Shown here in pieces: positions 36,502 to 49,262 of a DNA stretch of 64,000 bases. The stretch spans positions 8,084,769-8,148,768 of the forward strand of contig CM059624.1 in assembly GCA_030435675.1 (NCBI GenBank). The letters run 5' to 3'. The notes under the pieces are model-generated. The model was not told the origin of the DNA. It searched no databases and worked only from the letters and a program-made list of their open reading frames with translations. Both the position numbers and the translations under genes were made by a program. This DNA is from Steinernema hermaphroditum (taxonomy: Eukaryota > Nematoda > Chromadorea > Rhabditida > Steinernematidae). Numbering within the stretch: position 1 is the first letter of the stretch; each line of letters starts with the position of its first letter.

Positions 36502-39500
36502 ATGTGGCTCCATCGCCTGCTCCTGCTCGGGGCGCTCCTCGCCTCGGCGCTCGGCAACACGAGGCTCTTCAAGTACGGAGAGAACAACGGAGACCAGGAG
36601 CTGACTCACTCCCTCACCTCAAGTGCCCTCCAGCTGCAGGTCCCCATCAAGTTCTACGAGCAGGTCTTCGACGACTTCTACATTTCCCCCCTCGGCGCCG
36701 TCTCCTTCGAGGAGTCCCTCGATGAAAGTGGGTTTCCCTTGACCGCCTGGTTTACGGTAGCCTCTTCCAGGCATCGATGAGGCACTCGAGAACTCTCAGA
36801 TCTCGGCGATCGCTCCCCTCTTTGCCCGCTCTAACGGAGGAAAGATCTTCTACAGGAGCACCTCTGGCGACGACGAGCTCCTCGCCGATATGACGAGCCG
36901 CATCGGAAGACACTTCAGCGGCTTCCGGGCGAACCACGCGCTCCTGGTCACCTGGGAGGATATGACGAGGCCCGGCGGCGACGAGAAGAACACGTTCCAG
37001 CTCGGAGTCGCCACCGACGGCGAGTCCTCCTACGTCTTTCTCCTCTACGCCAACGTCGAGTGGGTCGAAGCGAACGACCAGTACGCGCAGGCCGGCTTCT
37101 ATCACTCCGACGGACGCCACCAGCTGATGATCAACAGCGGCACCGCCAACTTCGTCCAGATGTCCCGCACCTCCAACATCAATTCCGACGGTGTCTTCCT
37201 CTACCGCATCTCCGGGGAGGGGCCCGAGGACCCGCGTAACGAGAACGACGACGACGACGACGACTACAACTACAACGACTATGATTACGAGGCCGTCGAC
37301 AACAAGAGTGAGTCCGCCCTTCTTCAGCATCCTGTCCCTTCCGGCCGCTCCTTCCGCTATCGCTTCCTTTTCAGCCCCTCTTTCCCCTGGCTGTCCTGTC
37401 GATCCCTACAATGGACACTGCCCCGAAGCCTGTCAGGCGCTCACTGACGACCGCGGGTGCTCCCTCTGTCTTTGTCTTCGTACGTTTCCTCGCTTCCCCT
37501 CCTTCACTTCCACGAGCATGCCTAACCTTCAGATCCCCCAGTCGTGAACCCCGTCGCCCCTGCCCAGGACAATACCGTCGAGTCGAAGGACGTCCCACAG
37601 GAGACTGCCACCGTCGTCGGTAACCTTGACTTCGCGGCCCCTCCCTGCAAGACAGTTTAGAAAACCAACCGCAGGAGCCTCCAGTGGAGAACAACGACGT
37701 CGCCGAGGTGGAGCCGGTTCCGGAGATTTCCAGCGACGAGAGCATCGCCCACGCCGGAACCTGCGCCCAGACCTCGGAGCCGTGCAACTCCAACGCCGAG
37801 TGTGTCGACCACGAGAACGGCTTCTGCTGCCAGTGCCAACAGGGCTTCTACGGTAACGGCAAGGAGTGCCTCCGGGAGGACGAAACCCAGAGGATAACCG
37901 GTTTCCTCAGCGCCGTCATCAACGGAAAAGAGCTGAGTCACGATTCTAAGAACCCTAACATGTACCACTACGTCCGCGTGGAGCAGAACCAGGCCTACAC
38001 GGCCATCAGCTCCGTCTCTGAGGAGCTCGGCCAACAGCTGATGATCCTCTACCCCCTCGGAAGCATCATGGGATGGCTCTTCGCAAGCTCCAAAGGCCCT
38101 GAGACGTACAACGGCTTCGACCTCACCGGAGGCGTCTTCAACCGCTCCGTCACCATCCACCTCGGCGAGAGCTACACGGTCACCATACGCCAGCAGTTCC
38201 TCGGCCGCCACATCCACGAGTACGACAAGATCAAGAGTGTCGTGACCGGAACGCTCCCTGAAGTGCCCGAGGGCTCCGAGGTGCACTTCGAAGATCACGA
38301 AGACGAGTACCGACGTGAAGGCTCCGGCTACGTTCGGTCCTACAGCGTGCTCGGCGTCCGCATACAGCACCCCGACGGCCAGCACGAGAACCTTCAGATG
38401 AGCGTCGACCAGCTCATCCAGTACAAAGAGTGCCCCTTCAAAACTGTGAGTCTTCTTCGTCGACGCCGTGACTCTGTTCTGTTTAGTTCGACAAGACCGA
38501 CACTCTGAAGGTCCGGAACCGCGGCGCCAACGGAAAGTACGACGCCCAGGGGACGATCGTCCGCTTCGGCATGGAGTACTCCTCCGACGAGGAGGAGCCG
38601 ACGCACCAGCACCAAGCCCGTGACCCCTACCACCAGCCCCAGGAGAGTCAGCCTGCCCAGGATCCCTGCGCTTCAGGCGAACACCTCTGCCACCAGCCGA
38701 ACATGCGATGCCAAGTGGAGGCGCACTCATACCGCTGCGTGTGCGACCGCGGCTTCTCCGCCGTCGCCAATGCCTCCGCCCCGGTGGGCTACAGCTGCGC
38801 CGACCTGGACGAGTGTGCGCGCGGCGACCACAACTGCGACCGCAACGCCGAGTGCCGGAACCTCCCCGGCACCTTTGAGTGCGTCTGCCGCGAAGGCTTC
38901 TTCGGCGACGGTTACTTCTGCGAGGGAGGCGAGGGCCAGGCCTCGGAGAACGTCCAGCCCGACCATGGCCACCAGCAGCAGCAAGAAACTCCGGCCCAGA
39001 GTCCTCAGGGCTCAGGATGTACCACGCACCAAGAGTGCCACCAGTGGGGCGAATGCGTGTTTGGCCAGCATGGCCAGCCAGGATACTGTAAGTGCCGCGG
39101 ATGGTACGTCGGAGATGGCGTGACCCACTGCGGTCCCCCAGAGGAGAATATCCAGCCTCAACAACCTCAACCCCAGCCACAGCCAGAGCACCGCGTCGAA
39201 GAAGCCTCCTGCGGCGGCGTCACCTGCGACCCCAACGCCGACTGCAACCCTTCGCCCTCCGGAGGAGTAAGTTAGGGGAGGAAGAGGCGCCCTAGAAAGT
39301 GACCCTTTCAGTACGAGTGCGTCTGCCGCGCCGGCTACCACGGCAACGGCCTCCAGTGCGAGAGCCTCTCCAGCGAGAGCCAGCCACAACAGGAAGAAGG
39401 TAGAGAGCGCTTAGGGGTACGGTAGCCAAAGATCGTTTCAGCGGACCAGTGCTACAGCCACGAGGAGTGCGGAGAGAACGCTTATTGTAAGCTCATTCCC

Positions 39501-42264
39501 GAGCTGGAGGTGTACCAGTGCGCGTGCCGCGAGCGCCATTCGCGCGTCGGAGGCGCCTGCGTCAGGGACCACGAAGGTGAGTGTTACCGTAATTCAGTGC
39601 ACCCATCCTCACGAGCACGGGGTAATTCACGTGTCAGACGAGTGCTACAACCACGAGATGTGCGGAGAGAACGGCTACTGTCACTACAACCGCGAGGACG
39701 AGCACTACCAGTGCCGATGCCGTGAGGGCACCGAGAAGATCGGCGGCGTCTGCCAGCGGCCCACAGACGAGGGTAGGCGAAGCGCTTCCGAAGGCTCCCG
39801 CTGGCGCTCTTTCTGTCCGTCCTTTCGCCTTGCTTGCCTCTTCTTTCCTCTGTTTCGACGATAACACGTGGACCCGAGTGGATCGACCGAAGGCGCTGCC
39901 GCCACTGGACCGCTTCTTTTGTAGACGACGAGCAGGACTACGAGGAGGAAGAGGAGTCTCCGCAGATGTGCCATCAGTTCAGGATCTGTCACGCCGACGC
40001 GGACTGCGTCTACAAGTGGAACTCGACGCTCGCGCGGGGCGTCTTCGGGTGCCGCTGCCGCCCCGGCTTCTCGGGCGACGGTCTCGTCTGCTCCAACACT
40101 TTCACTTCCACGCTTCCACAGCTTCGCCTCGGCACCCCCCTTTCCTTCGACGGCGATGACCGTCCCTTTTTAGAGCCTGGCGTCGGCTGTGACACTCTCT
40201 TCAACTGCGACCGCAACGCCCACTGCGTCTTCAATCCTTCCCAGAACCGCCACGTCTGTCAGTGTGCCTCTGGATTCCACGGCGACGGATACCGATGCGC
40301 CTCCGAGAGCAGCGATTCCGCCGACTACGATCACCAGGAGGACGAACGCCTTCGCCAAGAGGAGGAAGAGCGCCGCCGCCAGCACCAGCAGCAACAGTTC
40401 GGTAAGTCTCTTGGCACCTCCACCTACCGTAACCCAGTTGTTGCAGCACCGCGTCACCAATGCCGCGACGCCAAGGACTGCCACCACAATGGTCACTGTG
40501 TCATCGACGAGCGCTCCAACGCCTACGTGTGCGAGTGCCTCCCCGGATTCAGCGGCGACGGCCGCGACCAGTGCCAGACGGCCGACCGCTGTAACCCCTC
40601 GCAGCCGGGCTCCTGTCCTCAGAACTCAGAGTGCGTCCTCGGAGAGGTGGAGCGCGCCTTCGTCTGCAAGTGCGTCACCGGCTTCAGCGGCGACGGCCAC
40701 ATCTGCCGGCCCCACGGCGCCTCCGCTACTTGCGACGAGAACCCCAACATCTGCCACTCCAACGCGCAGTGTGTCTTCATCCAGGACCAGGGCACCTACG
40801 GCTGCATCTGCAAACCCGGTTCCTTCGGCGACGGCTACACCGAATGCACGCCTAAAGACGTGCCTCGATGCGGAAAATGCAGCACCAATGCCCGTTGCAT
40901 CCAGAATGAGGAGACCGAGGCGTGGAGCTGCCAGTGCAACCCCGGATTCCAGGGAAACGGCCTCTTCTGCCAGCCCATGAGTGAGGACTCCCCCGTTCTA
41001 CAGAGACGAACCTCCCTTTCAGCGAGCTGTCTTGACAACAGAGACATCTGCGACGAGCACGCCGAATGCGTCCCCGGAGTCGGCGGCCACTACGTTTGCA
41101 ACTGCAAGTACGGATACCACGGCAACGGACGCACCTGCTCTCGTAGGCTCCCTCACAGCACCCGCAAATACAGTATCCCTTGCAGGTGACTCCGACTCCC
41201 GCAGCGACACACTGCTGATCAGTCGCGGAATGTCGATCATCCAACGCGGCACTAACGTCGACGTCCCCGGAAAGCACGTACGTTTGGAAGCCTGCTCCCC
41301 GAACTAACCTTGTTTCGCAGCTGGTCATCCTCCCCCACCAAACCGTCATCGACATCGAAGTGGACTGCCAAGGGGACCGTATCTACTGGAGCGACGCCTC
41401 GGGCCACAGCCTCCGCTCGTCGTCGATGAACGGAACAAACCTCCAGAGCTACTTGGCCGACGTGCTGAAGTTCCCCGAGGGCGTCGCCATCGACTGGGCC
41501 TCGCGCAACATCTACTACTCCGACAGCGTAAAAGACGTGATTGGCGTGGCCAGCCTGGACGGCAAGATGCACAAAACGCTCCTTTCGGAGGGACTCGTCA
41601 ACCCCCGAGACCTCACCATCGACCTCGACGACAGGTAAGCCTCGGCTGGGAGGCTCCTCTGATAGAAGCGCTTCCAGACGCCTCTACTACGCCGACTGGA
41701 ACCGCGAGCGCCCGATCATCGGACGCATGGACCTGGACGGCTCGAACAACGAGGTGTTCCTCGAGGAAGACATCCAGCTGCCCAACGGAATCGTCATCGT
41801 CCACTCACGCCACGAGCTCTGCTGGCTCGACGCCGGCACCAAGCAGCTCTCCTGTATCGGCACTGACGGCCGCAACCGACGTACCGTCTACGCGCCGCTG
41901 GAGCACCCCTTCGGCCTCACCATCCACAACGAGCAGCGATTCTACTGGACCGACTGGAAAGAGTAAGCTCCCCTCGGCCAGGCCAGGCACTCGTGGCCCT
42001 TTCAGCAAACGAGTCCACTCGGTCTCCATCTACGGCCAGGGCTACACCTCCTTCGCCACGAGTATCGGCACCTCGGCCAACCTCTTCGGAATCACGGCGG
42101 TCAACAAACAGTGTCCTGGAGGTGAGTGTGCTCCGTCTTTCGCTCCTTACAGTACCTCTGCAGCCCCGACCTCCTGCGCGAACAACAACGGCGGATGCAG
42201 CCACCTGTGTCTTCCTGGAAGGACCTCGGTGAAGTGCGTTTGTCCGGACAACGCCGACTGCTAA
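36502..42264 (+). CDS. nid-1-like: nidogen/entactin basement-membrane protein (about 1638 aa)
   Basis: Seventeen exons, all phase-consistent: 36502-36727, 36771-37307, 37375-37479, 37533-37619, 37661-38445, 38487-39266, 39312-39399, 39442-39576, 39638-39772, 39925-40401, 40447-40980, 41023-41142, 41186-41277, 41321-41634, 41678-41962, 42006-42121, 42164-42264. Domain order: signal peptide (MWLHRLLLLGALLASALG), NIDO domain with ALLVTWEDMTR, an acidic Asp/Tyr stretch, a small Cys cluster, one EGF, the G2F beta-barrel (VINGKELSHDSKNPNMYHYV onward), about thirteen EGF-like repeats (many with the GFSGDG/GYHGNG turn), an LDL-receptor YWTD-type beta-propeller (RIYWSDASGH, EGVAIDWASRNIYYSD, RFYWTDWKE) and a terminal EGF. 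This is the full nidogen architecture. The protein links laminin and type IV collagen in basement membranes and in C. elegans guides axons and synapse layout. Several exons are single EGF cassettes in phase 1, suited to exon shuffling. Confidence 0.96.
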
Positions 42265-43200
42265 CGCAAAGTGACCCTTACAGTTATTTCTAGAAGATTG
42301 TGTATTTATGAGTCGTTGCATAGTGGTTCCCTTCCTCTCCGCCATTACACTTAACTGCCACCATCGCCCAAGTCTTTGTTGTTGTTGTACGCTCTGTTCC
42401 GATTCCGAAGCGAAATCTGTGTTTTGACGTAAACATAAAAATGGTATTTGACGTGCAATGACCTCAAAGGCTACCGGAGTTTGTTGGATTCGGCTCTCGC
42501 CACATTCTTCTTCAAACGTCTCCAAGGAAGAGGACCTTCCAGAGGATTGCGACTAATTCTAGCTCTTCTGGCACTCACTCCAAAGGCACAATGAAAGGAG
42601 ATTTTGGGAAATTATGGTACGGTGCAGAAAGGGACTCATTTTGGTCCTGGCACGACATAATTGACACGCTGTTGTGGTTCATTTTCGTCGAAGCGATGCT
42701 CTTGGATGTTCGTCGAAACCGGTGGCGCCGATTCTGTGGAAAAATAATTCTTAGCTGCTCCTCGACTCGGAAAATCAATCCGAATCGACTCATAATCTTG
42801 GCATGCACACCGGGCTGGACGAGGTGAGGCGGTGTCACCTCTCGAGGCATGGTGTTTTCTTGATCCATCGATTGCATTTCCTACTTTAGTGAGCTTATGT
42901 CACTGTAAATATAAAGTTCTATAAGATGTTTTGCTTCCCTTCTCTATTTTTTTAAAGAAGGTGGCGCGTTTTGTTTAACGTTGACTTCGACCTCTTGGTA
43001 TAAGTTGGCTCCCGATTCGAAAGTCAGGCAAGCAGGCAAGTTGAGCCGGTCAAAAGCGATGCTCTCGTGTGATGTGCCAGTTTCCGGTGTTTCGCACCAC
43101 TTCCACAGCCTGTCATGCTTCAGCTTCCATCACTCATCGCTCGCGTGCATCTCTCGGCACGTTGCCCCTCCTCTTTCGTTTCCACCGTTTGCCTTCATTT
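42265..43200. other. intergenic stretch
   Basis: 3' flank of nidogen and 5' flank of CPT1. Overlapping frames near 42591-42877 lack support. A pyrimidine-rich tract runs into the acceptor at 43201. Confidence 0.45.
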
Positions 43201-43203
43201 CAG
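43201..43203 (+). promoter_or_regulatory. probable spliced-leader acceptor of the CPT1 gene
   Basis: GCCTTCATTTCAG ends at 43203, 10 nt before the ATG at 43214, with no upstream coding exon. Confidence 0.5.
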
Positions 43204-43213
43204 AACACCTCAG

Positions 43214-45955
43214 ATGGCTGATGCCCGAAGCGCCGTTGCTTTGGGCTTCTCGGTCACTCACGAGGGAGTTTCCGTATCCTACGATGTGGAACTGCTGCAA
43301 GATATATGGCACGCCTTCTCACGAGCCACCCGACGTCGCATGGCGAGATTCAAGGTCTGTTGCAGTTATCTGTCATCTACTCACTGAATACAATTTTAGA
43401 ACGATTTTGTAAGCGGAATCTTCCCTGCAAACGCTTCGTCGCTGGTGGCTACCGTAGTCGTTGTCTGTGTGTCTGCATTACTGGGTGTTGACATGACGTT
43501 TGGCGTAGTCCACTTCACCACCTCATACATCTTATGGTTCTTGTTTGGGTATGGTCAATCAAAATGTTGCTTGGAACTACTCTGCTGTCGTTGCAGGAGT
43601 GGTTTGTTCTGTCAGATGGTGGGAACTGTAACTGGTGGGGCACTTTTCTGGTTCCTGGCAATTCTACTAATTCGACTCACACTGAAATGGTTCCTCAGCT
43701 ACAAGGGATGGTTGTATGAAGATCCACATGCAGGGAAACCAATCTCACTCACTACTCGGCTCTGGATGACTGCTCTGCATTTTATCTCAAGAAGTGAGCC
43801 ACTGCTCCATTCGTTTCAAGGGTCACTACCTAATCTGCCGCTCCCTGCTTTGAAGGACACCCTTGAACGCCACTTGTTGTCCATGCGTCCGCTGACCACG
43901 GATGCCGAATACGAAGAACTAACAAAACTGTCAGAAAAGTTTCTAAAGGGCGACGGTTGTCGCCTGCAACGGTACTTATGGCTGAAATCGCTGCTTTCTA
44001 CAAACTATGTAAGAACAGACAGTTTTTTTTCCAGTAGTAGTGTCCTTTTTAGGTAACTGACTGGTGGGAAGAATATGTGTACATGCGTCAACGAAGCCCC
44101 ATTATGGTTAACAGCAATTACTACGGATTCGACACTATCAACGAGAGATATACTAACAATCAAGCCGCGAGGGCCGGAAACTTAACCTATGCAGCTTTGT
44201 TATTCAGAAGGCAGATCGAAAGACAAGAAGTTTCGGCGTGTTCTCTCTCCCCGACAAGCAGGGTCCCGTTTTGTACTATGCAGTACGAGCGACTCTTCAA
44301 CAGTTGCCGCATCCCGGGAGAAGAAACTGATAAATTCAAGCACTTCGATACTGCTAGGCACATTGCCGTGTATTCGAAAGGATGCTGGTTCAAAATGCCT
44401 ATTCACACTGGAAAGCGTCTTCTCGAGCCTGCCGAGCTACAGGCAGCATTCCAAGAAATTCTTGACTCATCTGGCAAACCTGCACCTGGAGAAGAACGTC
44501 TTGCCGCACTTACAGCGGGCGAGCGAACTCACTGGGCGCTTGCACGCAAAAAGTACTTTTCCAGGGGATTTAACAAGAGCAGTTTGCGAACAATCGAGGG
44601 AGCTGCCTTTGTAGTTGCCTTGGACCATGAGGACGCCTGTAGCGATCCTGTAAGTTGGACTTGTGGTGCAGCAGGGTCTAACCCACGTTGTCTTTAGAAA
44701 GACACTGCTAACTTTGACCGCTGGGCACACCAAATTTTACACGGAAATGGCTATAATCGTTGGTTCGACAAGTCGTTCACATTTGTTATCTCGAAGAACG
44801 CCCGCTTCGGTTGCAACACAGAACACTCTTGGGGCGATGCCGCGATTACAGCGCACTTCATGGAATTTGTTTTGCTTAAGGTTTGTGGATGTGTGCCGAA
44901 CATTCCTTGAAAGGCATTTTAGGACTTCCAACATTTGGGTTATGAAGAGTCCGGAAATTGTCGTGGATCCAGGGACGTTGTGATGCGCCCTGAACGTCTG
45001 AAGTGGGAGCTTGGAGAAGATGTGCAGAGTCAGATTTCCGTTTCTCTGAAGACAGCCGAAGCACTGATCAACGATGTTGAGATGGCGCTCTTGGTGTGGA
45101 CTGAGTTCGGAAAGGGTCTGATCAAGAAACTCAAAGTCTCCCCTGACGCTTTTATACAGCTCTGTCTGCAGTTAACCTACTTCAGGGTAAGCGCTCCTTG
45201 ATGCGCCTATGTAATACAACGTCATCCTTTCAGAACCAGAAGAAGTTCTGTCTCACCTACGAAGCAGCGATGGCTCGACTTTTCCGAGAAGGGCGTACTG
45301 AAACCGTTCGTTCGTGTACTTCTGAATCGTGTGACTTTGTCAGGGCGATGTTGAATCCCAAGTGTACTGTAGGTCACTATTCTGGCATTCGTTTTCGAAA
45401 TTGAACCTGTTTCAGGAAGAAGAACGCCTGGAACTTCTGCGCATCGCTTCGAGGAAACATCAGAACATGTATCGCGATGCAATGTCGGGTAAAGGCGTGG
45501 ACAGGCACCTGTTTGCTCTTTATGTTGTCAAGCGGTATTTGGAAGAAGAATCACCGTTCCTTGACAAGATCTTCCCCCCAACGTATCTTCTGTCAACGTC
45601 TCAAACTCCCCTGAATCAGTGCGAAGAAGAGGCGAAAATTTTGACTCCAGAACAGCGCATGAACTTTGTTTCCGCTGGAGGTGGATTTGGACCAGTTGCC
45701 GACAAAGGCTACGGAGTTTCGTACGTCATTGGCGGCGAAAACCAAATTTCTTTCCATATCAGTTCCAAGAAATCTGCCAGTAATACGGTATGGACGAAAA
45801 CGTGACAACCAAGTAATACTTGTTTTTTTCAGAGCTCCGTGGAATTCCGCAACGATTTGATGGTGACTCTCCGAGAGATGAGACAGCTGTTGAAGGGAGT
45901 GTCGAAGCCGAATATGCCAGCCCCGGCTTCTGAGAAGGTGCACAAGGCCGATTGA
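43214..45955 (+). CDS. cpt-1: carnitine O-palmitoyltransferase 1 (791 aa)
   Basis: Nine exons: 43214-43354, 43400-43548, 43597-44008, 44053-44649, 44698-44880, 44923-45186, 45234-45368, 45416-45787, 45833-45955. The enzyme moves long-chain acyl groups from CoA to carnitine at the outer mitochondrial membrane, the gate to beta-oxidation. The N-terminus resembles the regulatory segment of animal CPT1 ([15 protein letters not shown]), followed by two membrane helices ([16 protein letters not shown] and [16 protein letters not shown]). Conserved blocks include [24 protein letters not shown], the catalytic His in [19 protein letters not shown] and [12 protein letters not shown]. Length fits human CPT1A (773). 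Intron 2 (48 nt) is divisible by three and has no stop, so its retention would insert 16 residues in the loop between the helices. Codon use is mixed. It converges with RPA1. Confidence 0.96.
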
Positions 45956-46437
45956 TCCTGCGCAGTCAGTTTCTTCCAGAGTAGGTTGTCTACGTGACTG
46001 TGTCGTTTTTCCATCTATTATTTGTACAAAAGGTCTACAGAGCGATAAACTGTTATCCATCGCCATTTGATTCGACATTAGTTCTTTGAGGCGTTGATGG
46101 TGCCCGGCTTTATGTCCCGTTTTCGTTCTTTCGCGTAGAGCTTGTTTTCAATCCAAGACGTAACAGTCCCCGATGTCACTCTATTCACTTCCTCATTGGA
46201 ATGGTACTCCTGTCCACCATTGCGTGCTCATTGCATATTCTTCTTGTGGGCAGTTCGCTGTTACAGGCGATTGTTGCCCTGTTGTCGCCATATCGTGTGA
46301 ATTAGGCAGTCGCGTTCATCGCCATCTGAGCATTCCATACTCGGTGTGCTAGTGCGTTCTTCTCCACGAAACCACGACAAACCTGCATGACACACAAAGG
46401 ATTTATCTTACAAAAAAAAACTCAAAATACACAGAAT
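45956..46437. other. 3' flanks of two convergent genes
   Basis: No gene seen. No canonical AATAAA was found for either gene; variants such as GATAAA are present. Confidence 0.5.
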
Positions 46438-48590
46438 TCACGACAAATCAATCTTCTGTAGTGTGTCACGCATTAGGTTGATATACTCTGTGTAGGGAAC
46501 CGGCTTCACGTCATAAACGGACCACCGAATGTTCTGCATGTCGTTGAAGGTTTCGGTCTTCGCTCGGATTCGGAAGTGGAAGGGCCGGAAGCGCACTCCA
46601 TCGATCACCTTGCTGAACCGTTCAGTCTGAAAAGCACGATGTTCAGATGTGTCCGCGGGCGAGGCTACTTGCATCCGACTCTTTGAGAATTCCTAGTTCG
46701 TCGGCAGAGATCTTCAGCAGATCTCGGGCCTTCTCTTCGAAGATGGTCACCCAATAGCTTCCCGTTGCATCAGCCAGTTCGCAGCCCATCATGAGCACGT
46801 ACTTGAACGAATCTCGGGTGATGTCACACTTCTCGCACCGGTACTGGCCATCCATTTCCTGCACCTTTTTCTTACAGCCTTCGCTGGCACAGGCCTTGTA
46901 CACGATATTTTCGCTTCGCACATTGTTGATGATGGCGACAACGTTAAAGTAGACGCCGCGATCTTCGTTCTCACCGACCTTTGCGAGTGAAGACATTCCG
47001 ACAGTGAGCAAATCTCGACCTAAACCTCACGATGAGATAAACCTTCGCCTGAGAATCACCTACCAAAGTTGGCACCACCGCCAGAAGTACTCAACGATGT
47101 GATGCTTGCGCCGGGCTTCTCGTTGGCGTACCACGTGGCGAGGTCGTCCGCTCCGTTGCACTCCGGGTTCAGTTCGAAACGCGTGGCAGAGCCCACATTA
47201 AGCGAGAAGCTGCCGTTGAATTCACGTACGATCACATTCTTGAGGCCAATGACGGGATGTTCATCCGGAGCAACGTTGAACTCGACGGCTTTGTCGTCCC
47301 AAATGGTCAACTGGACCATTGTGTTGCTATCGTCGACGATATAAACGTTTCGCTTCTTGATGATGTTGCCGGTGGACCGGACCGTAACCTGAACGACCTC
47401 CGTGGTCAGAGGAGGAGAACTAACACCTGACTCACGTCCGAAAGTTCGTCAACCTTCTCCACGATGGCGAGCACGTCGATTCCTTGCCCTTGAGGCCCGG
47501 CACCAATCTTATTGAGTGGCCTGACATTCAACTTCAGAGGCGCCGCTTTCACCACAGCGCGATCACTGCACACAGTGACGTCGGCGTCGTTGCGCATGGT
47601 GATTTCGTAATCGTGTCCCGTGGAGTTGTAGCGCTTGTCGGCGGCCTTCACGATTCCGGGAGAACCATTGACGTAGTACATCTAAACAAAGCATCAGCTA
47701 TGTCAGCACTGGTTTCTGCACCTGGCCTTCTTGGACGAAGTTGTGGAGGCGTTCAGCGACGTCTCCAAAGGCGCTTACGCGGAGTTCGCTGCCGTTCTTG
47801 TCAGCGATGGTGAACGAGAACACACGGAACTCCCCTTTGGCGCTCCTTACGTTCCTGATGGTCGTCTTCTGGCTGGCAACGCCACACACTCTCCATCTGG
47901 ACACGTACGGAGTGATCATGGCAATGGGGGTAACGTCGCCGCTTGTAGAGCCATAGTTCACCGTTGGTGCGCCGCCGCGTGTAGCGGGTTTGCTGGCGGT
48001 CGTAGGTGCAGGTTTGCTCTCCACAGGGTTTCGGTTTTCGACGTCCATTGCTGACGGCTGCTTCGTTACCTTGCTTTTTTGGTCCAAGATGCTTGACAAG
48101 CTGGTAGGATTGCCGATTTTCGCAGAGTTGCGCTCTAGAATCTCCATGTCACGAATGATGAGGGTCAGACGACTGTTGCCGCGCTCATTACTAAACACGA
48201 ACACGCGAAATTACGAAGAAACGCAAATACGCCAACTAACGTTTTCACGTTGGTGTCGTAGTCAGTAAGACGGACAATCAGAGGCACGTGTGGCTTCTCG
48301 GTGCAACACAGGTCAATCAGATTGTCGTACACCGAGCAGGCTAAACATTCACACATCAGATTCGACGCATTCGGACGAAAGACTCACTGCTCCACAGGTA
48401 GTCACCATCGGACATCTGAAGTCTGAACGTGTTGTTCACAATCTGGCGCATGTCCAGAAGCTGGAGCACCGGATTCTTGGGCGCGAACTTCGCCTCGTTT
48501 TGGTCGTTGATTGTCTAAAAGCGGAGAAAATGAGAAGAACGCATAAAGCGAGCCGACCTCGAAGAACTTGGATGAGAGTTGCCAGCCCAT
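46438..48590 (-). CDS. rpa-1: replication protein A 70-kDa subunit (611 aa)
   Basis: Eight exon segments on the minus strand (the last two of the first six listed here are joined by a normal intron): 48590-48558, 48514-48388, 48340-48241, 48190-47722, 47681-47436, 47388-47064, 47019-46673, 46626-46438. RPA1 is the large subunit of the single-stranded-DNA-binding complex used in replication, repair and checkpoint signalling. The protein has an N-terminal OB fold, a disordered Pro/Ser/Lys linker, and DNA-binding domains A (VTPIAMITPYVSRWRVCGV), B (VTVRSTGNIIKKRNVYIVD) and C with its zinc site (CASEGCKKK, YRCEKCD) and the C-terminal helix MRDTLQKIDL. Length is close to human (616). The last intron must use a GC donor (GCAAGT at 46672-46667) because no GT donor keeps the frame. 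A TTTCAG acceptor ends 31 nt before the ATG, suggesting trans-splicing. Confidence 0.95.
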
Positions 48591-48621
48591 GTTGTTAGTG
48601 ACCTTGCAGGTTAATGTGGAC

Positions 48622-48624
48622 CTG
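48622..48624 (-). promoter_or_regulatory. probable spliced-leader acceptor of the RPA1 gene
   Basis: On the minus strand TGATGTTTCAG ends here, about 31 nt before the ATG, without a coding exon upstream. Confidence 0.5.
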
Positions 48625-49262
48625 AAACATCACAGAGCGCTTAAACACCGAACTCTATCACAAAAGGCGCAGGCATCAAACTCGGAATTGCTGTTCACTG
48701 GAGGACGAAGTCGAGCGGCGGCGCCGACGAATGCGCGAAGTCGAAACGCGCGAAAGCTAGCCGCCAAAAATTCGAACCAAATCGGTGCGGGACCCAAAGA
48801 CGTCTCGAAAAGTGGAAGGAACAGAGAGATTCTTCCGATTCGGAGTTTTCGTCGAGACTTTAATATACCGTACTCTGTTGTCTCCATAGTGTCTCTGGTC
48901 GTGTCTAGTGTCTGTTCTTCGAAAGGAGAGTCTGGATGGATTCATTCCTAGATAGCAGACGCAAGGAGCGGTCGGTCCAACATTGACCATAGCCTAGACC
49001 CGCTTTATACTGTGCATAATTTCACGGAATAAGCACTTTTTGGGAGCGCATTCTCATTCCTTGTTCCGATATCGGTTAGTTTCTTTACTGCCTTCTTCAG
49101 GAGTTCGCTTTTTCTCCCTCATTGATCGGAGCCGTTCCAGCTGCCTCTGAAAGTCGCCTGATAAATACTCCGCTTGTGATAAGGACCCTTTTGCACACTC
49201 ATGTTATTCTCGGCGTTCCATTCGGCGGCGATTGTTGCCCCTTGAAGAGGCTTTCGACGACC
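48625..49262. other. divergent promoter region
   Basis: No gene seen between the 5' ends of RPA1 (minus) and the gene at 49263 (plus). One TACCGTA copy lies near 48870. Confidence 0.45.

Noticed and set aside
37657..39180. 507-codon open frame on the minus strand
   Set aside because: Antisense shadow of the nidogen EGF region; it is low-complexity Gly/Arg/Val and crosses nidogen introns.
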